Part shown: piece by piece, positions 10,397 to 20,807 of the stretch
Position numbering within the stretch: the stretch's first letter is position 1
How the letters are laid out: each line of letters begins with the position of its first letter
Assembly (NCBI RefSeq): GCF_003533305.1
Contig: NZ_DOEH01000021.1
Location: forward strand, 1 to 64,000
Source of the DNA: Providencia sp.
GTDB taxonomy: Bacteria; Pseudomonadota; Gammaproteobacteria; Enterobacterales; Enterobacteriaceae
Length of the DNA: 64,000 nt
Direction of reading: 5' to 3'
The notes under the pieces: generated by a model
The model's database searches: none
Seen by the model: the letters and a program-made list of their open reading frames with translations, nothing else
Told to the model about the DNA's origin: nothing
Made by a program: the position numbers and the translations under genes

Positions 10397-13300
10397 TAAA
10401 TATCTCCAACAGCGCCTGAATTGGGTGCTTTATAATAGTATTTTCCATACGTTTTACCTGGCTACGGCATGAATATCCAGAACTTAAACAACGTTCTTTA
10501 GGAAGTTTATCTAATGCAGGCTTCCATGATAAATTATAGATCCCTTTTGAATTTTCAATATTGGCGATTTCATGGCCATAAGTACCCGCCATTCCACAAC
10601 ATCCAACACTGACATTAGTTAGCTTTTGTCCATAACGAGCAAATAATGTAGCCCACTGATTTGCACTATTTGGCAATGCAGTAGACTCTGTGCAATGCCC
10701 CAAAAAATACCAAGGTTGCCCAGCTATTTCACTGGTATTCTCGGGTTCTGGTAAAGTTATTAACCATTCGTGCGCAAGCATAACAGTGAATTGACACTGT
10801 TCTTTACCTAAAATCTCTTGGTATTCATCTCGATAACACAGTACCAATGCGGGATCGACTCCCACCATAGGAAGCTGTAGCTTTGCGACTCGATTAAGAA
10901 AATCGGCTGTCTTACCTGCTGTTTTAGCAAACTTTGCCAGAAAACCTTTAATATGTTGAGCTTTACCATTTGGCGAAAAGGGTAATAACACGGGTTTCAA
11001 ACCAATTTTTTCAATTAGTCTAATAAAATCAGCCACCACTTTGGCATCGTAATAACTAGTAAAAGGATCTTGTACCACTAAAACATACGGCTCTCTTTGT
11101 GATGGCGTCATCTTCTCGAGCTGTTCGAGTGTCACTGCGGTTGCTGAATGCCCTGATAATTCTTGTTTTAAAGTAGGTTGCGAAAATAAAGGCAAATCGA
11201 CCATGCCAATCGTACGCTCACTCAATTTTTGAATAACGGATTGACGCAAAAAGAAATTAAAGATAGCAGGTGCTTTTGACAATAATGGCGCGCTTGCTTC
11301 AACATTCGCAACAATGTGATCGCGTATTGGCCTTAAATAACGCCCATGGTACAGCGCTAAAAATTTAGCTCTAAATGATGGCACATCAATTTTAATTGGG
11401 CACTGAGTTGAGCACGCTTTACAGGCTAAACAACCCGCCATCGAGGCTTTAACTTCATGAGAGAAATCATAATCTCCCTGTTTTGCTCGCCAAGAATTGC
11501 GAGTTTTATCGATTAAGCCACGTAACGAAGGTTTATTTTGTTTAATGCCTTTTTCGAGATTTTCAGGTGTAACACCTTGCTCTGACAATAAACGAAGCCA
11601 TTCTCGCACTAATGTTGCTCGCCCTTTTGGTGAATGAATACGCTCACCGCTAATTTTCATTGATGGGCACATTGGGCTTGTAACATCAAAATTAAAGCAC
11701 AATCCATTACCATTACAGTCCATGGCACCGCGAAACTCTTGACGCATTTGAATTGGAATCTGCCTATCAAAAGTTCCGCGCTTAATTGCATCAACTTGCT
11801 TCATTGGTGCATCAAGTCCAGCTGGTGGGCAAATTTTACCTGGATTTAAACGATTGTCTGGGTCAAATGCGGCTTTTATTTTACGTAGCTCGCCATACAA
11901 TTCTTCACCAAAAAACTCAGGACTATATTGTGCTCTAAAACCCTTGCCATGTTCGCCCCATAAAAGTCCACCATATTTAGCCGTTAATGCCACAATTTCA
12001 TCTGAAATTTGTTTCATTAAAACTTCTTGTTTTGGGTCGCACATATCAAGCGCAGGACGTACATGCAGCACCCCTGCATCCACATGCCCAAACATACCAT
12101 AATTCAGCTGATGACTATCTAATAATGCTCTAAATTCAACAATATAATCAGCAAGATGCTCTGGTGGGACACAGGTATCCTCGACAAAAGGAATCGGTTT
12201 TGCCGCCCCTTTGCTATTACCTAAGAGGCCAACTGCTTTTTTACGCATATTATAGATACGCGTAATATCGTCGAGGTCATGACAAGTCTGATAACCAATG
12301 ATCCCTGCTTCATTATTTGCCATTAGGTCATCGAGGCGTAAACATAGGCTATCGGTTAATTGATCAATTTCAACGACATCATCACCACTGAATTCAACAA
12401 TATTCAAACCTAACATTTCTTTGTTAGGAACGTCGGTAATCAACGAATTAACCGAATGCCATACAATATCTTCACGAGCTAAATTCAACACTTTAGAATC
12501 AACAGTTTCAACAGAAAGCGCTTTAGCATTCACCATAAAAGGCGCATTACGCAGGGCTGATTCAAATGAATCATATTTAACATTTACTAATCGGCGGGCT
12601 TTTGGTATTGGCGTAATATCAAGTGTTGCTTCCGTTATAAAAGCTAGTGATCCTTCTGAGCCGGTTAGAATACGGGTAAGATCAAATTCAGTAAGTGCAT
12701 CATTAAAAACATGTCGTAAATCGTATCCCGTTAGAAAACGATTTAACTTAGGAAACTTTGCTTCAATCAGAGGCCGTTGTACTAAACAACGTTCTAACAC
12801 TGTTTTATAGATACGGCCAACAACCGAATCCTCTGACGCAATCGTTTGGGCGAGTGCAATTGGCATAGCCCGTGTATCAATGCAGTCGCCTCCCAATATC
12901 ATCGCTTTAACACCAAGTACGTGGTCAGACGTTTTACCGTAAACTAAAGAACCTTGCCCTGAAGCATCCGTATTAATCATCCCACCCAAAGTTGCACGAT
13001 TACTGGTCGAAAGTTCTGGCGAGAAAAAATAACCATAAGGCTTTAGAAACTGATTCAACTGGTCTTTTATTACCCCAGCCTCAACTTTTACCCAACCTTG
13101 TTCAGGGTTTATCTCTAAGATTCTATTCATATAACGCGACATATCAACCACAATCCCTTCCGTCAAGGATTGTCCATTGGTTCCTGTCCCGCCACCGCGA
13201 GGAGTAAAACTTAACTCTCTGAATTTATCTTGCCCTGCTACTCGGGTGATAATCTGTACATCTGCACTAGAACGAGGAAAAACAACCGCTTGTGGTAACA

Positions 13301-13448
13301 ACTGGTAAATACTATTATCTGTCGCCATCGATAAACGCTCAGCATAGCTTGTACCACTATCGCCAGTGAAACCCTGCTCTTGCAATTGATGCAAAAATTC
13401 GATAACTAATTTACTTAGGTGAGGTGCTTCAGATATACGCGGGATCAT
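10374..13448 (-). CDS. ydiJ: FAD-linked oxidoreductase with 4Fe-4S domain (YdiJ)
   Basis: Large flavin/iron-sulfur enzyme, described in enterics as a D-2-hydroxyglutarate-type dehydrogenase. It has 1024 residues (1018 in E. coli). The FAD_binding_4 region carries TPRGGGTGTNGQ (about 82-93) and STSNRATLGGMINTDASGQG. Further on is the FAD-linked oxidase C-terminal domain. A ferredoxin-type domain with CLACKACSTQCPI follows near residues 685-697, then a CCG-containing C-terminal region (GCCGMAGTYGHE). The N-terminus MIPRISEAPHLSKLV matches E. coli. Substrate is inferred from the family. Confidence 0.92.
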   Translation of the reverse strand: MIPRISEAPHLSKLVIEFLHQLQEQGFTGDSGTSYAERLSMATDNSIYQLLPQAVVFPRSSADVQIITRVAGQDKFRELSFTPRGGGTGTNGQSLTEGIVVDMSRYMNRILEINPEQGWVKVEAGVIKDQLNQFLKPYGYFFSPELSTSNRATLGGMINTDASGQGSLVYGKTSDHVLGVKAMILGGDCIDTRAMPIALAQTIASEDSVVGRIYKTVLERCLVQRPLIEAKFPKLNRFLTGYDLRHVFNDALTEFDLTRILTGSEGSLAFITEATLDITPIPKARRLVNVKYDSFESALRNAPFMVNAKALSVETVDSKVLNLAREDIVWHSVNSLITDVPNKEMLGLNIVEFSGDDVVEIDQLTDSLCLRLDDLMANNEAGIIGYQTCHDLDDITRIYNMRKKAVGLLGNSKGAAKPIPFVEDTCVPPEHLADYIVEFRALLDSHQLNYGMFGHVDAGVLHVRPALDMCDPKQEVLMKQISDEIVALTAKYGGLLWGEHGKGFRAQYSPEFFGEELYGELRKIKAAFDPDNRLNPGKICPPAGLDAPMKQVDAIKRGTFDRQIPIQMRQEFRGAMDCNGNGLCFNFDVTSPMCPSMKISGERIHSPKGRATLVREWLRLLSEQGVTPENLEKGIKQNKPSLRGLIDKTRNSWRAKQGDYDFSHEVKASMAGCLACKACSTQCPIKIDVPSFRAKFLALYHGRYLRPIRDHIVANVEASAPLLSKAPAIFNFFLRQSVIQKLSERTIGMVDLPLFSQPTLKQELSGHSATAVTLEQLEKMTPSQREPYVLVVQDPFTSYYDAKVVADFIRLIEKIGLKPVLLPFSPNGKAQHIKGFLAKFAKTAGKTADFLNRVAKLQLPMVGVDPALVLCYRDEYQEILGKEQCQFTVMLAHEWLITLPEPENTSEIAGQPWYFLGHCTESTALPNSANQWATLFARYGQKLTNVSVGCCGMAGTYGHEIANIENSKGIYNLSWKPALDKLPKERCLSSGYSCRSQVKRMENTIIKHPIQALLEIFNDLETSV

Positions 13449-13753
13449 TATTACGATGACTCTTATTTGTTTAGTGTTCGCATTACTCGTTATGTACTAT
13501 CTTTAATAATTCTAAGTAGACTTTATTTTAACTAGCACAACTTTTTTATAAGTAGCACAATGGTGCCTAGGTATATAAAAAACACCCTTGTGGCCCCGTA
13601 AAGCCCATAAAGAAAGTACAACCGCCGACGACATTGTCAGTGATAAACCATATCACAATATTCTTTTTTTTAACCGTGAAAAATAATTACGTTATTTTCA
13701 CCTAAAAAAGCAATACACCTGCAGAATTTTCATTTGTTAAGGATTAATCATTA
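13449..13753. other. Divergent intergenic region ydiJ/ydiK
   Basis: 305 bases between divergent ydiJ and ydiK, which must hold both promoters. Two dyads are visible: GTGATA-AACCA-TATCAC at 13640-13656, and a longer imperfect one at 13676-13701 (GTGAAAAATA / TTATTTTCAC). The cognate regulators are unknown. An AAGGA ribosome binding site precedes the ydiK ATG. Confidence 0.35.
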
Positions 13754-14869
13754 ATGGAAAAATCGCAAAAACGTTTGGATCTTCCCAAACTAATCTTTGG
13801 CCTGCTATCGATTATTTTAATGATAGCAGCCTGTTTTTGGGTTCTTAGCCCTTTTATTCTTGGTTTTGTTTGGGCGGGTATGATGGTCATAGCCACTTGG
13901 CCTTTACTCCTAAAAATTGAAGCGCGGTTGTGGCATAAACGTTGGTTAGCAGCATTAACAATGGTTTCATTAATATTGCTATTATTTGTCATCCCACTGG
14001 GTATTCTTATTGGTAGTATTATCCAAAATAGTTCCCCTTTACTTGATATCGCAAAGTCACCTGCAAGTTTAACGCTACCTAATTTAGAATGGTTAAACGA
14101 AATCCCAATGGTGGGTAAAAAAGCCTACTATGCGTGGCACAGCCTAGTAGCTAGTGGCGGGAACGCCCTATTAGCAAAAGTACAACCTTATTTGGGACAA
14201 GCTGCCGGATGGTTTGCCATACAGGCTATTAATGCGGGTCGCTTTATTTTCCACCTGATGTTAATGCTTTTGTTTAGTGGTTTGCTGTATCTCAAAGGTG
14301 AAGCCGTCATGTTAGCTATTCGCCATTTTGCTATTCGTTTAGCTGGTATTCGTGGTGATGCGGCAGTGATATTAGCTGCGCAATCTATTCGTGCAGTTGC
14401 TCTTGGTGTCGTCGTGACAGCACTCGTTCAAGCCATTGTCGGCGGGATAGGATTAGCACTTTCAGGTATAAGTTTTGCGGCCATCCTAACGGTTTTACTC
14501 TTTATTTGTTGTGTCGCTCAATTAGGCCCTCTTCTTATTATGATCCCATCCGTTATTTGGCTCTTTTGGACAGGCGATAACACATGGGGAATTATACTCA
14601 CGGTTTGGGCTGCTGTTGTGGCAACAATGGATGGTGTATTAAGGCCATGGCTAATTAAAATGGGCGCCGACTTACCGATGGTTCTCATTCTTGTTGGTGT
14701 TATTGGTGGTATACTCTCATTCGGTATGATTGGTTTATTTATTGGGCCTGTCGTACTTGCTGTATCCTATAGCTTACTTAATGCATGGATGAATGAAGTT
14801 GCAGTTCCAAATGAAAACTTAGCTGAAACAGAAAAGTTTCTTGAACAAGAATTTTTGATTAAGAAATAG
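13754..14869 (+). CDS. ydiK: AI-2E family transporter YdiK
   Basis: Inner-membrane protein of the AI-2E/UPF0118 exporter family. It has 371 residues, like E. coli YdiK (370). Several hydrophobic helices are visible, including about 15-55, 70-90, 155-180, 210-275 and 310-345. The C-terminal conserved GLFIGPVVLAVSYSLLNAW is present. The transported substrate is not established. The position between ydiJ and rprA matches E. coli. A terminator follows. Confidence 0.9.
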   Translation: MEKSQKRLDLPKLIFGLLSIILMIAACFWVLSPFILGFVWAGMMVIATWPLLLKIEARLWHKRWLAALTMVSLILLLFVIPLGILIGSIIQNSSPLLDIAKSPASLTLPNLEWLNEIPMVGKKAYYAWHSLVASGGNALLAKVQPYLGQAAGWFAIQAINAGRFIFHLMLMLLFSGLLYLKGEAVMLAIRHFAIRLAGIRGDAAVILAAQSIRAVALGVVVTALVQAIVGGIGLALSGISFAAILTVLLFICCVAQLGPLLIMIPSVIWLFWTGDNTWGIILTVWAAVVATMDGVLRPWLIKMGADLPMVLILVGVIGGILSFGMIGLFIGPVVLAVSYSLLNAWMNEVAVPNENLAETEKFLEQEFLIKK

Positions 14870-14888
14870 TTTTTAATTAATCTATAAG

Positions 14889-14912
14889 AGCATGTTTGAT
14901 ATTAAACATGCT
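14889..14912 (+). terminator. ydiK terminator
   Basis: Nine-base perfect stem AGCATGTTT / AAACATGCT (14889-14897, 14904-14912) followed by TTTTTATT, 20 bases after the ydiK stop. Confidence 0.85.
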
Positions 14913-15114
14913 TTTTTATTACATAACTTTCATGATATAATTCTCATTAATATTTAGAAACAATATTTAACATTCTAAAATTAGTTTTTATCTTAATGTG
15001 TGATACCATTAAACAACTGGATGCAATTCCTGTTAAGTATAATGAGTAATATATATTAAGAGTGTTCTTAGTGATTAAGCAATATGATTAGATTATTATC
15101 AACTTATTGAATTT

Positions 15115-15225
15115 ACTTTGAATTAAATGAATATCTGGGTCATGCTTTCTTTATAAAGCTTGGCTGTATCAACAAAATTGCTGTGTGTAGTCTTTGCCTG
15201 TCAGCCCATGATAGGCTTTTTTTTT
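15115..15225 (+). ncRNA. rprA: RprA small regulatory RNA
   Basis: The segment ATTGCTGTGTGTAGTCTTTG (15177-15196) matches, from memory, the conserved core of E. coli RprA, the sRNA that activates rpoS translation and acts with Hfq. It is followed by a terminator stem (GCCTGTCA / TGATAGGC) and a run of nine T. Upstream, GCTTT / AAAGC around 15143-15158 can form the 5' hairpin. Synteny agrees, since E. coli rprA lies just after ydiK. The 5' end is approximate. In E. coli it is transcribed under Rcs control; an RcsB box was not identified here. Confidence 0.78.
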
Positions 15226-15530
15226 ATCTGCTATTTAATATGAATAATATTCATATTCATTATAAATAACTATTCAAACTACTTTTATTAACCTCTCACC
15301 TTATTACACAACATGCGAGTAATTGCACTTAATTAAATCCCCCACCTAACCACAATTAATTAATCAGGATTTGATTGCTCCCATTTCAAAAAACTCTCTA
15401 TTTGTGTATTAACCTAATCACAACTCTATTTATATTAACTCCAGATAGTCCCTAATTAATATTTGAGACTAGAGTCTAAAAATAATTGATAGCTAATACC
15501 TATTTCATCAATTGATATTTTTAATTAATA
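15226..15530. other. AT-rich intergenic stretch between rprA and ppsA terminator
   Basis: About 300 bases of very AT-rich sequence with no supported gene or strong structure. E. coli carries ydiL and further genes here, but no homolog is visible. Confidence 0.4.
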
Positions 15531-15567
15531 AAAATGGCCAACAAAGTATTTCTATGTTGACCATTTT
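15531..15567 (-). terminator. ppsA terminator
   Basis: Twelve-base stem (15531-15542 and 15556-15567, AAAATGGCCAAC with GTTGACCATTTT, one G-T pair) 21 bases beyond the ppsA stop. A/T-rich sequence follows on the minus strand. Confidence 0.75.
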
Positions 15568-15587
15568 CGCTTAACTAAATACCTAGC

Positions 15588-17966
15588 TTATTGGTTTTCT
15601 GCAATCATTAGCCATGTTTGTACTACAGTATCAGGATTCAATGATAAACTATCAATACCTTCATCTACTAACCACTGAGCAAAATCAGGATGATCGGATG
15701 GACCTTGACCACAGATGCCGACATATTTGTTCTGTGCCTTAGCCGCTTTAATTGCCATGGACAACAGTGCTTTAACGGCGTCATTTCGTTCATCAAATAG
15801 CTCAGATACAACGCCAGAGTCCCTATCCAATCCCAAAGTTAGCTGGGTCATGTCATTAGAGCCAATCGAGAAGCCATCAAAGTGCTCAAGGAATTGATCG
15901 GCAAGTAATGCATTAGACGGTATCTCGCACATCATTATGAGCTTTAAGTCATTCTCACCGCGTTTTAAATCATGCTTCGCTAGCTCAGCTACAACTGCTT
16001 CGGCCTGTGCTACAGTACGAACAAATGGAACCATAATTTCAACATTTGTCAGTCCCATATCATTGCGAACACGCTTAACAGCTTCACACTCAAGCGCGAA
16101 ACACGCACGGAAACTATCTGAAACATAGCGACCCGCACCACGGAAGCCTAACATTGGATTTTCTTCTTCTGGCTCATAAATAGCGCCACCCACTAGATTG
16201 GCATATTCATTAGATTTAAAGTCAGATAAACGAACAATAACCCGTTTAGGCCAGAAGGCAGCGGCTAATGTTGAAATACCTTCAGTCAATTTTCCAATAT
16301 AGAACTCTATCGGATCATCATACCCCGCCATCATAGCTCGTATTTCATTTTGTATTTCAGGAGTTTGTGAATCGAACTCTAAAAGTGCTCTTGGGTGAAC
16401 GCCGATCATCCGATTGATAATAAACTCAAGTCTTGCCAAACCTACACCTTCATTAGGTAAGCATGCAAAGTCAAAAGCACGATCTGGATTACCTACATTC
16501 ATCATGATTTTCACGTCAATACTTGGCATGTCACTCACTTCAGAACTGTGGATCTCAAACTCTAGTTTATTTTCATACACAAAGCCCGTGTCACCTTCTG
16601 AACAAGAAACTGTGACTTGTTGGCCTTCCTTCAAGCATTCGGTCGCATCACCACAGCCAACGACGGCGGGAATACCTAACTCACGAGCAATAATTGCAGC
16701 ATGACAAGTTCGCCCACCACGGTTAGTTACAATTGCTGCTGCTTTTTTCATGATAGGTTCCCAATCAGGGTCCGTCATGTCAGTAACTAAAACATCACCC
16801 GGTTGTATTCTATCCATTTCACTTAAGTTATGAATGACTTTTACACTACCAGCCCCAATACGATGGCCGATAGCACGTCCTTCAACAAGCACCTGCCCTT
16901 GTTCTTTTAGTAGATAGCGCTCCATGACTTGTTGGTTAGAACGTACCGTTTCTGGTCTTGCTTGTACAATATAAAGACGACCATTATGACCATCTTTCGC
17001 CCATTCGATATCCATAGGGCGACCATAATGTTTTTCAATCTGTAATGCTTGGCGTGATAGTTCTTCTACTTCAAGGTCAGTCAAAGAGAAACGATTGCAT
17101 AATGCTTCTGGTACATCTTCAATCTGCACTTGTTTACCATGCTCTTTACTGTTGGCATAAACCATTTGTAATTTTTTCGAGCCAAGGGTACGGCGAACAA
17201 TAGCCGGACGATTATTCTGTAAAGTTGGTTTATGTACGTAAAATTCATCAGGGTTGACTGCACCTTGAACCACCATCTCACCTAAGCCATAAGCTGAAGT
17301 GATGAAAACGACTTGATCGAAACCAGATTCAGTATCAATGGTGAACATCACGCCTGCTGAGGCTAAATCTGAGCGCACCATTCGCTGTACACCCGCTGAA
17401 AGCGCAACGCCTCGGTGGTCATAACCTTGGTGAACGCGATAAGAGATGGCTCGGTCATTAAACAACGAAGCAAAGACATGTTTAATCGCAATTAAAACAG
17501 CATCGATTCCTTGAACATTCAGAAAGGTTTCCTGCTGCCCAGCAAATGAAGCATCCGGCATATCCTCAGCGGTTGCAGACGAACGAACTGCAAACGATGC
17601 TTCAGACTCACCTTCTGAAAGCTGTTGATAAGCGACACGAATATCTTGTTCCAATTCCTTGGTCAACGGAGTATCAATTACCCATTGGCGGATCTGATCC
17701 CCTGCGATAGCCAGTTGGTTCACATCATCAATATCCGTTTCGTCTAACAGATTATAGATGCGTTGGTTAACACCACTCTGCTCAAGAAAATCATTAAACG
17801 CCTGTGCGGTTGTCGCAAAACCGTTTGGTACGGATACACCAAGATCAGATAAGTTGGTAATCATTTCACCGAGTGAGGCGTTTTTCCCACCAACACGGTC
17901 AACATCATTCATCCCTAATTGGTTATACCAAAGTACATTACACGGAGTGAGGCCATTTGTGGACAT
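15588..17966 (-). CDS. ppsA: Phosphoenolpyruvate synthase
   Basis: Converts pyruvate, ATP and water to PEP, AMP and phosphate in gluconeogenesis. It has 792 residues, the E. coli length. The N-terminal ATP-binding domain begins about residue 20 ([10 protein letters not shown]). The phosphohistidine domain carries the catalytic His in [17 protein letters not shown] (about residue 421). The C-terminal PEP-binding domain has [17 protein letters not shown] and [12 protein letters not shown]. Divergent from ppsR, which regulates it by phosphorylation. Confidence 0.97.
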   Translation of the reverse strand: MSTNGLTPCNVLWYNQLGMNDVDRVGGKNASLGEMITNLSDLGVSVPNGFATTAQAFNDFLEQSGVNQRIYNLLDETDIDDVNQLAIAGDQIRQWVIDTPLTKELEQDIRVAYQQLSEGESEASFAVRSSATAEDMPDASFAGQQETFLNVQGIDAVLIAIKHVFASLFNDRAISYRVHQGYDHRGVALSAGVQRMVRSDLASAGVMFTIDTESGFDQVVFITSAYGLGEMVVQGAVNPDEFYVHKPTLQNNRPAIVRRTLGSKKLQMVYANSKEHGKQVQIEDVPEALCNRFSLTDLEVEELSRQALQIEKHYGRPMDIEWAKDGHNGRLYIVQARPETVRSNQQVMERYLLKEQGQVLVEGRAIGHRIGAGSVKVIHNLSEMDRIQPGDVLVTDMTDPDWEPIMKKAAAIVTNRGGRTCHAAIIARELGIPAVVGCGDATECLKEGQQVTVSCSEGDTGFVYENKLEFEIHSSEVSDMPSIDVKIMMNVGNPDRAFDFACLPNEGVGLARLEFIINRMIGVHPRALLEFDSQTPEIQNEIRAMMAGYDDPIEFYIGKLTEGISTLAAAFWPKRVIVRLSDFKSNEYANLVGGAIYEPEEENPMLGFRGAGRYVSDSFRACFALECEAVKRVRNDMGLTNVEIMVPFVRTVAQAEAVVAELAKHDLKRGENDLKLIMMCEIPSNALLADQFLEHFDGFSIGSNDMTQLTLGLDRDSGVVSELFDERNDAVKALLSMAIKAAKAQNKYVGICGQGPSDHPDFAQWLVDEGIDSLSLNPDTVVQTWLMIAENQ

Positions 17967-18241
17967 TGAAAGCGATCCTTTTTATAGCAATTTAGTGACA
18001 GAGTACAAATCGTAAGAAATCTCATTGGCGAAAACTCGCCTCGGAAAATAGACTAGCACAGACGCTATGAGAAGATGGACAGGTGAATCGTTCCATCTAA
18101 CAAGAAAACTTTTTTGTTCTAAAAAACATTCAAATTATGGCTATACTTTCCGCTATAAACTATTTTTTAAACTTTAATCAAATATAATATATTTCTAAAA
18201 TTAGAGATAAATACATTAAAATTCATTAAAAGAAGAAATCT

Positions 18242-19102
18242 ATGAGCGAATTGAACCCTATGAATAAAAGTACAGCCTCGGTACAACGAACCGTTTTCTT
18301 CATTTCTGATGGCACTGCAATTACTGCTGAGACATTAGGTCATGCGGTATTATCACAGTTTCCGCTCGCTTTTATGTCGTATACGCTACCTTTTGTAACC
18401 TCTGAAGCACGGGCGCAAGAAATAAAATTAAAAATTAATACTATTTATGAAGAGACACAAATGCGCCCATTAGTGTTTTATTCCATTATTTCACCTGCGG
18501 TTAAAGCCATCATCACTCAGAGTTCTGGGTTTTGTCAGGACATCGTGCAAAGCCTTGTGGCCCCAATTCAACAAGAAATAGGCCTAGAGCCTGAACCCAA
18601 GCTCAATCGAACTCATGGCTTATCAATGCAAAACATGACCCAATATGATGCGCGCATTGCTGCTATTGAATATACCCTCGCACATGATGATGGCATTTCG
18701 CTACGTAATCTCGACCAAGCACAAGTTATTTTGATAGGCGTTTCTCGTTGTGGAAAAACACCAACAAGCTTATATTTAGCGATGCAATTTGGTATTCAAG
18801 CTGCCAATTATCCCTTCACCGCAGATGATATGGATAACTTGCAGCTGCCTACTGCGCTACGTGCTTACACTCATAAACTATTCGGTTTGACCATTAGTCC
18901 AGAAAGATTAGCAGCTATTCGCGAAGAGCGTCGTGAAAACAGCCGCTATGCTTCATTACGCCAATGCCGTATTGAAATTGCAGAAGTTGAAGCCTTATTT
19001 AGACAAAATAAGATCAATTATTTAAATACTACCAATTATTCTGTAGAAGAAATCTCCGCTAAAGTGATTGATAGTATGGGATTACAACGACGTATTTTTT
19101 AA
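18242..19102 (+). CDS. ppsR: PEP synthase regulatory kinase/pyrophosphorylase
   Basis: Bifunctional DUF299-family enzyme: ADP-dependent threonine kinase that inactivates PpsA, and Pi-dependent phosphorylase that reactivates it. It has 286 residues from the ATG at 18242 (277 in E. coli; the extra residues are at the N-terminus). The motif [16 protein letters not shown] is near 20-35 and the P-loop [11 protein letters not shown] near residues 161-171. Divergent from ppsA with 275 bases between, as in E. coli. Confidence 0.95.
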   Translation: MSELNPMNKSTASVQRTVFFISDGTAITAETLGHAVLSQFPLAFMSYTLPFVTSEARAQEIKLKINTIYEETQMRPLVFYSIISPAVKAIITQSSGFCQDIVQSLVAPIQQEIGLEPEPKLNRTHGLSMQNMTQYDARIAAIEYTLAHDDGISLRNLDQAQVILIGVSRCGKTPTSLYLAMQFGIQAANYPFTADDMDNLQLPTALRAYTHKLFGLTISPERLAAIREERRENSRYASLRQCRIEIAEVEALFRQNKINYLNTTNYSVEEISAKVIDSMGLQRRIF

Positions 19103-19229
19103 TACGTGCAAAGAAAATATAAAAAATAATTAATTCAATCTCAGTTGGAGGTTGAAATTGAGCCACTTTCGTTTATTGTGATCCTTATCACTGATATGGC
19201 TCAGCCTATTAAAGTTTTGAGAAAGAAAA

Positions 19230-20279
19230 ATGCAAAAAACAGATGAATTACGCACTCAGCGTGTAGGTAGCTTAATTACGCCACAAACACTTGCTGAAGA
19301 GTTTCCTATATCCCAAAAAGTAGCCGAAAACGTGACAGCGTCACGAAAAAGAATTGAAAATATTCTCTCCGGCCAAGATCCCCGTTTACTGGTTATCGTA
19401 GGCCCTTGCTCAATACACGATATCGATGCGGCAATTGAGTATGCAAGTAAGCTAAATGTACTGCGTGAACGCTACCAAGATCGCTTGGAAATCGTGATGC
19501 GTACTTATTTTGAAAAACCGCGCACCGTCATTGGTTGGAAAGGATTAATATCTGATCCTAATTTAGATAACTCATGTCAGGTCAATACGGGCATTCGATT
19601 AGCTCGAAAATTACTGATAGAAGTTAATCAGCTAGGGCTTGCCACCGCCACTGAATTTCTCGATATGGTCACTGGGCAATATATTGCTGACCTTATTAGT
19701 TGGGGAGCGATTGGCGCACGAACCACCGAAAGCCAAATTCATCGTGAAATGGCGTCAGCCCTTTCTTGCCCTGTCGGCTTTAAAAATGGTACTGATGGTA
19801 ATATCAATATCGCGATTGATGCCATTCGTGCAGCTAAAGCTCAACATATGTTTTTATCTCCCGATAAAAATGGCCAAATGACGATTTACCAAACCAAAGG
19901 TAATCCTCATGGTCACATTATTATGCGCGGGGGTAAGCAACCAAACTACAGTGCCGGCGATCTTGCCGCTGCATGTGACAAATTACGTAAATTTGAACTT
20001 GCAGAGCACTTAGTGGTTGATTTTAGCCACGGTAATTGCCAAAAAATACATCGTCGTCAATTAGAAGTGGCTCGCGATATCGCTGAACAAATTAAAGATG
20101 GGTCAACCGCAATCAGCGGCATTATGGCCGAGAGTTTCTTGGTTGAAGGTACTCAAAAAATCATACCAAACCAATCACTTGTCTATGGACAATCAATCAC
20201 TGATCCATGCCTTGGTTGGGAAGATACCGAACAACTCATCGAAATTTTAGCTCAAGCTATTGACTATCGATTTAAATAA
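19230..20279 (+). CDS. aroH: 3-deoxy-7-phosphoheptulonate synthase (Trp-sensitive type)
   Basis: Condenses PEP and erythrose 4-phosphate, the first step of aromatic amino-acid synthesis. It has 349 residues. Diagnostic segments are IVGPCSIHD (about 54-62), MRTYFEKPRT, GARTTESQIHREMASALSCP and CPVGFKNGTDG. Following ppsR, as in E. coli, points to the AroH isozyme rather than AroF or AroG. A Trp repressor operator was not recognised in the 127-base leader. Confidence 0.93.
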   Translation: MQKTDELRTQRVGSLITPQTLAEEFPISQKVAENVTASRKRIENILSGQDPRLLVIVGPCSIHDIDAAIEYASKLNVLRERYQDRLEIVMRTYFEKPRTVIGWKGLISDPNLDNSCQVNTGIRLARKLLIEVNQLGLATATEFLDMVTGQYIADLISWGAIGARTTESQIHREMASALSCPVGFKNGTDGNINIAIDAIRAAKAQHMFLSPDKNGQMTIYQTKGNPHGHIIMRGGKQPNYSAGDLAAACDKLRKFELAEHLVVDFSHGNCQKIHRRQLEVARDIAEQIKDGSTAISGIMAESFLVEGTQKIIPNQSLVYGQSITDPCLGWEDTEQLIEILAQAIDYRFK

Positions 20280-20507
20280 TCCTCGAAATATAGACTTTTT
20301 GGCGTAGGCTTTTCATAAAGCTTATTGCCAAAATAGTCACCTCCCCCTCATTCCAACGAATATAAACTCAATTAATATATTAAAAACAATATTATTGACT
20401 AATAATTTATTATAAATATATAAAATATTTCAAAAATGTCTTGATATCCTACCTCAGCTTAACGATAATTATTCTCACTAAGAAAAATGTAATTCTTTAA
20501 GGTCTGC
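20280..20507 (+). promoter_or_regulatory. Heme-uptake cluster promoter with Fur-like box
   Basis: The stretch AACGATAATTATTCTCACTA at 20461-20480 resembles a Fur box (GATAAT-type hexamers) and lies 28 bases before the hemP-like ORF. This agrees with Fur repression of heme-uptake genes in enterics. A near-identical stretch lies at 27351-27372. The region also holds an imperfect hairpin after aroH (about 20298-20332). Confidence 0.6.
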
Positions 20508-20669
20508 ATGCCATTAGATACAGCAATACATTCGTTTATTTATAATAAAACATCAATCACGACAGTAAAAACTCAGTGGATAAATACCCATAAGCTGCTC
20601 AATATAAATAATAAAATAAAAATATTACATCAAAGTGATGCTATACCAACTCACGCAAACTCAAGCTAG
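20508..20669 (+). CDS. hemP: HemP/HmuP-like small protein
   Basis: A 53-residue ORF starting at ATG 20508, preceded by TAAGG. The C-terminal part WINTHKLLNINNKIKILHQ fits the pattern of the HemP family, small proteins encoded just before heme receptors (hydrophobic-Ser/Asn-x-x-x-Leu then a basic beta strand). The usual GKLILTK end is missing; the sequence ends THANSS. Position between the Fur-like box and the receptor is the main support. It may be degenerate. Confidence 0.5.
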   Translation: MPLDTAIHSFIYNKTSITTVKTQWINTHKLLNINNKIKILHQSDAIPTHANSS

Positions 20670-20807
20670 TAAATTAATTTTAACAAAATAATATGAACGA
20701 CTAATAATTTAAATAGTTAATCTGCATAAAAACACATTATTCGGCAAGCCACCCAGAACTCAATTCAGGCAGCCAGCTTTAATTTATACATAAGGAAAGG
20801 ACTTCCT

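Noticed and set aside
12421..12810. Plus-strand ORF inside ydiJ
   Set aside because: Antisense shadow produced by ydiJ codon bias.
13640..13656. CRP site from GTGATA-AACCA-TATCAC
   Set aside because: The half-sites are too far apart for the CRP consensus (TGTGA-N6-TCACA), so only an unassigned dyad is recorded.
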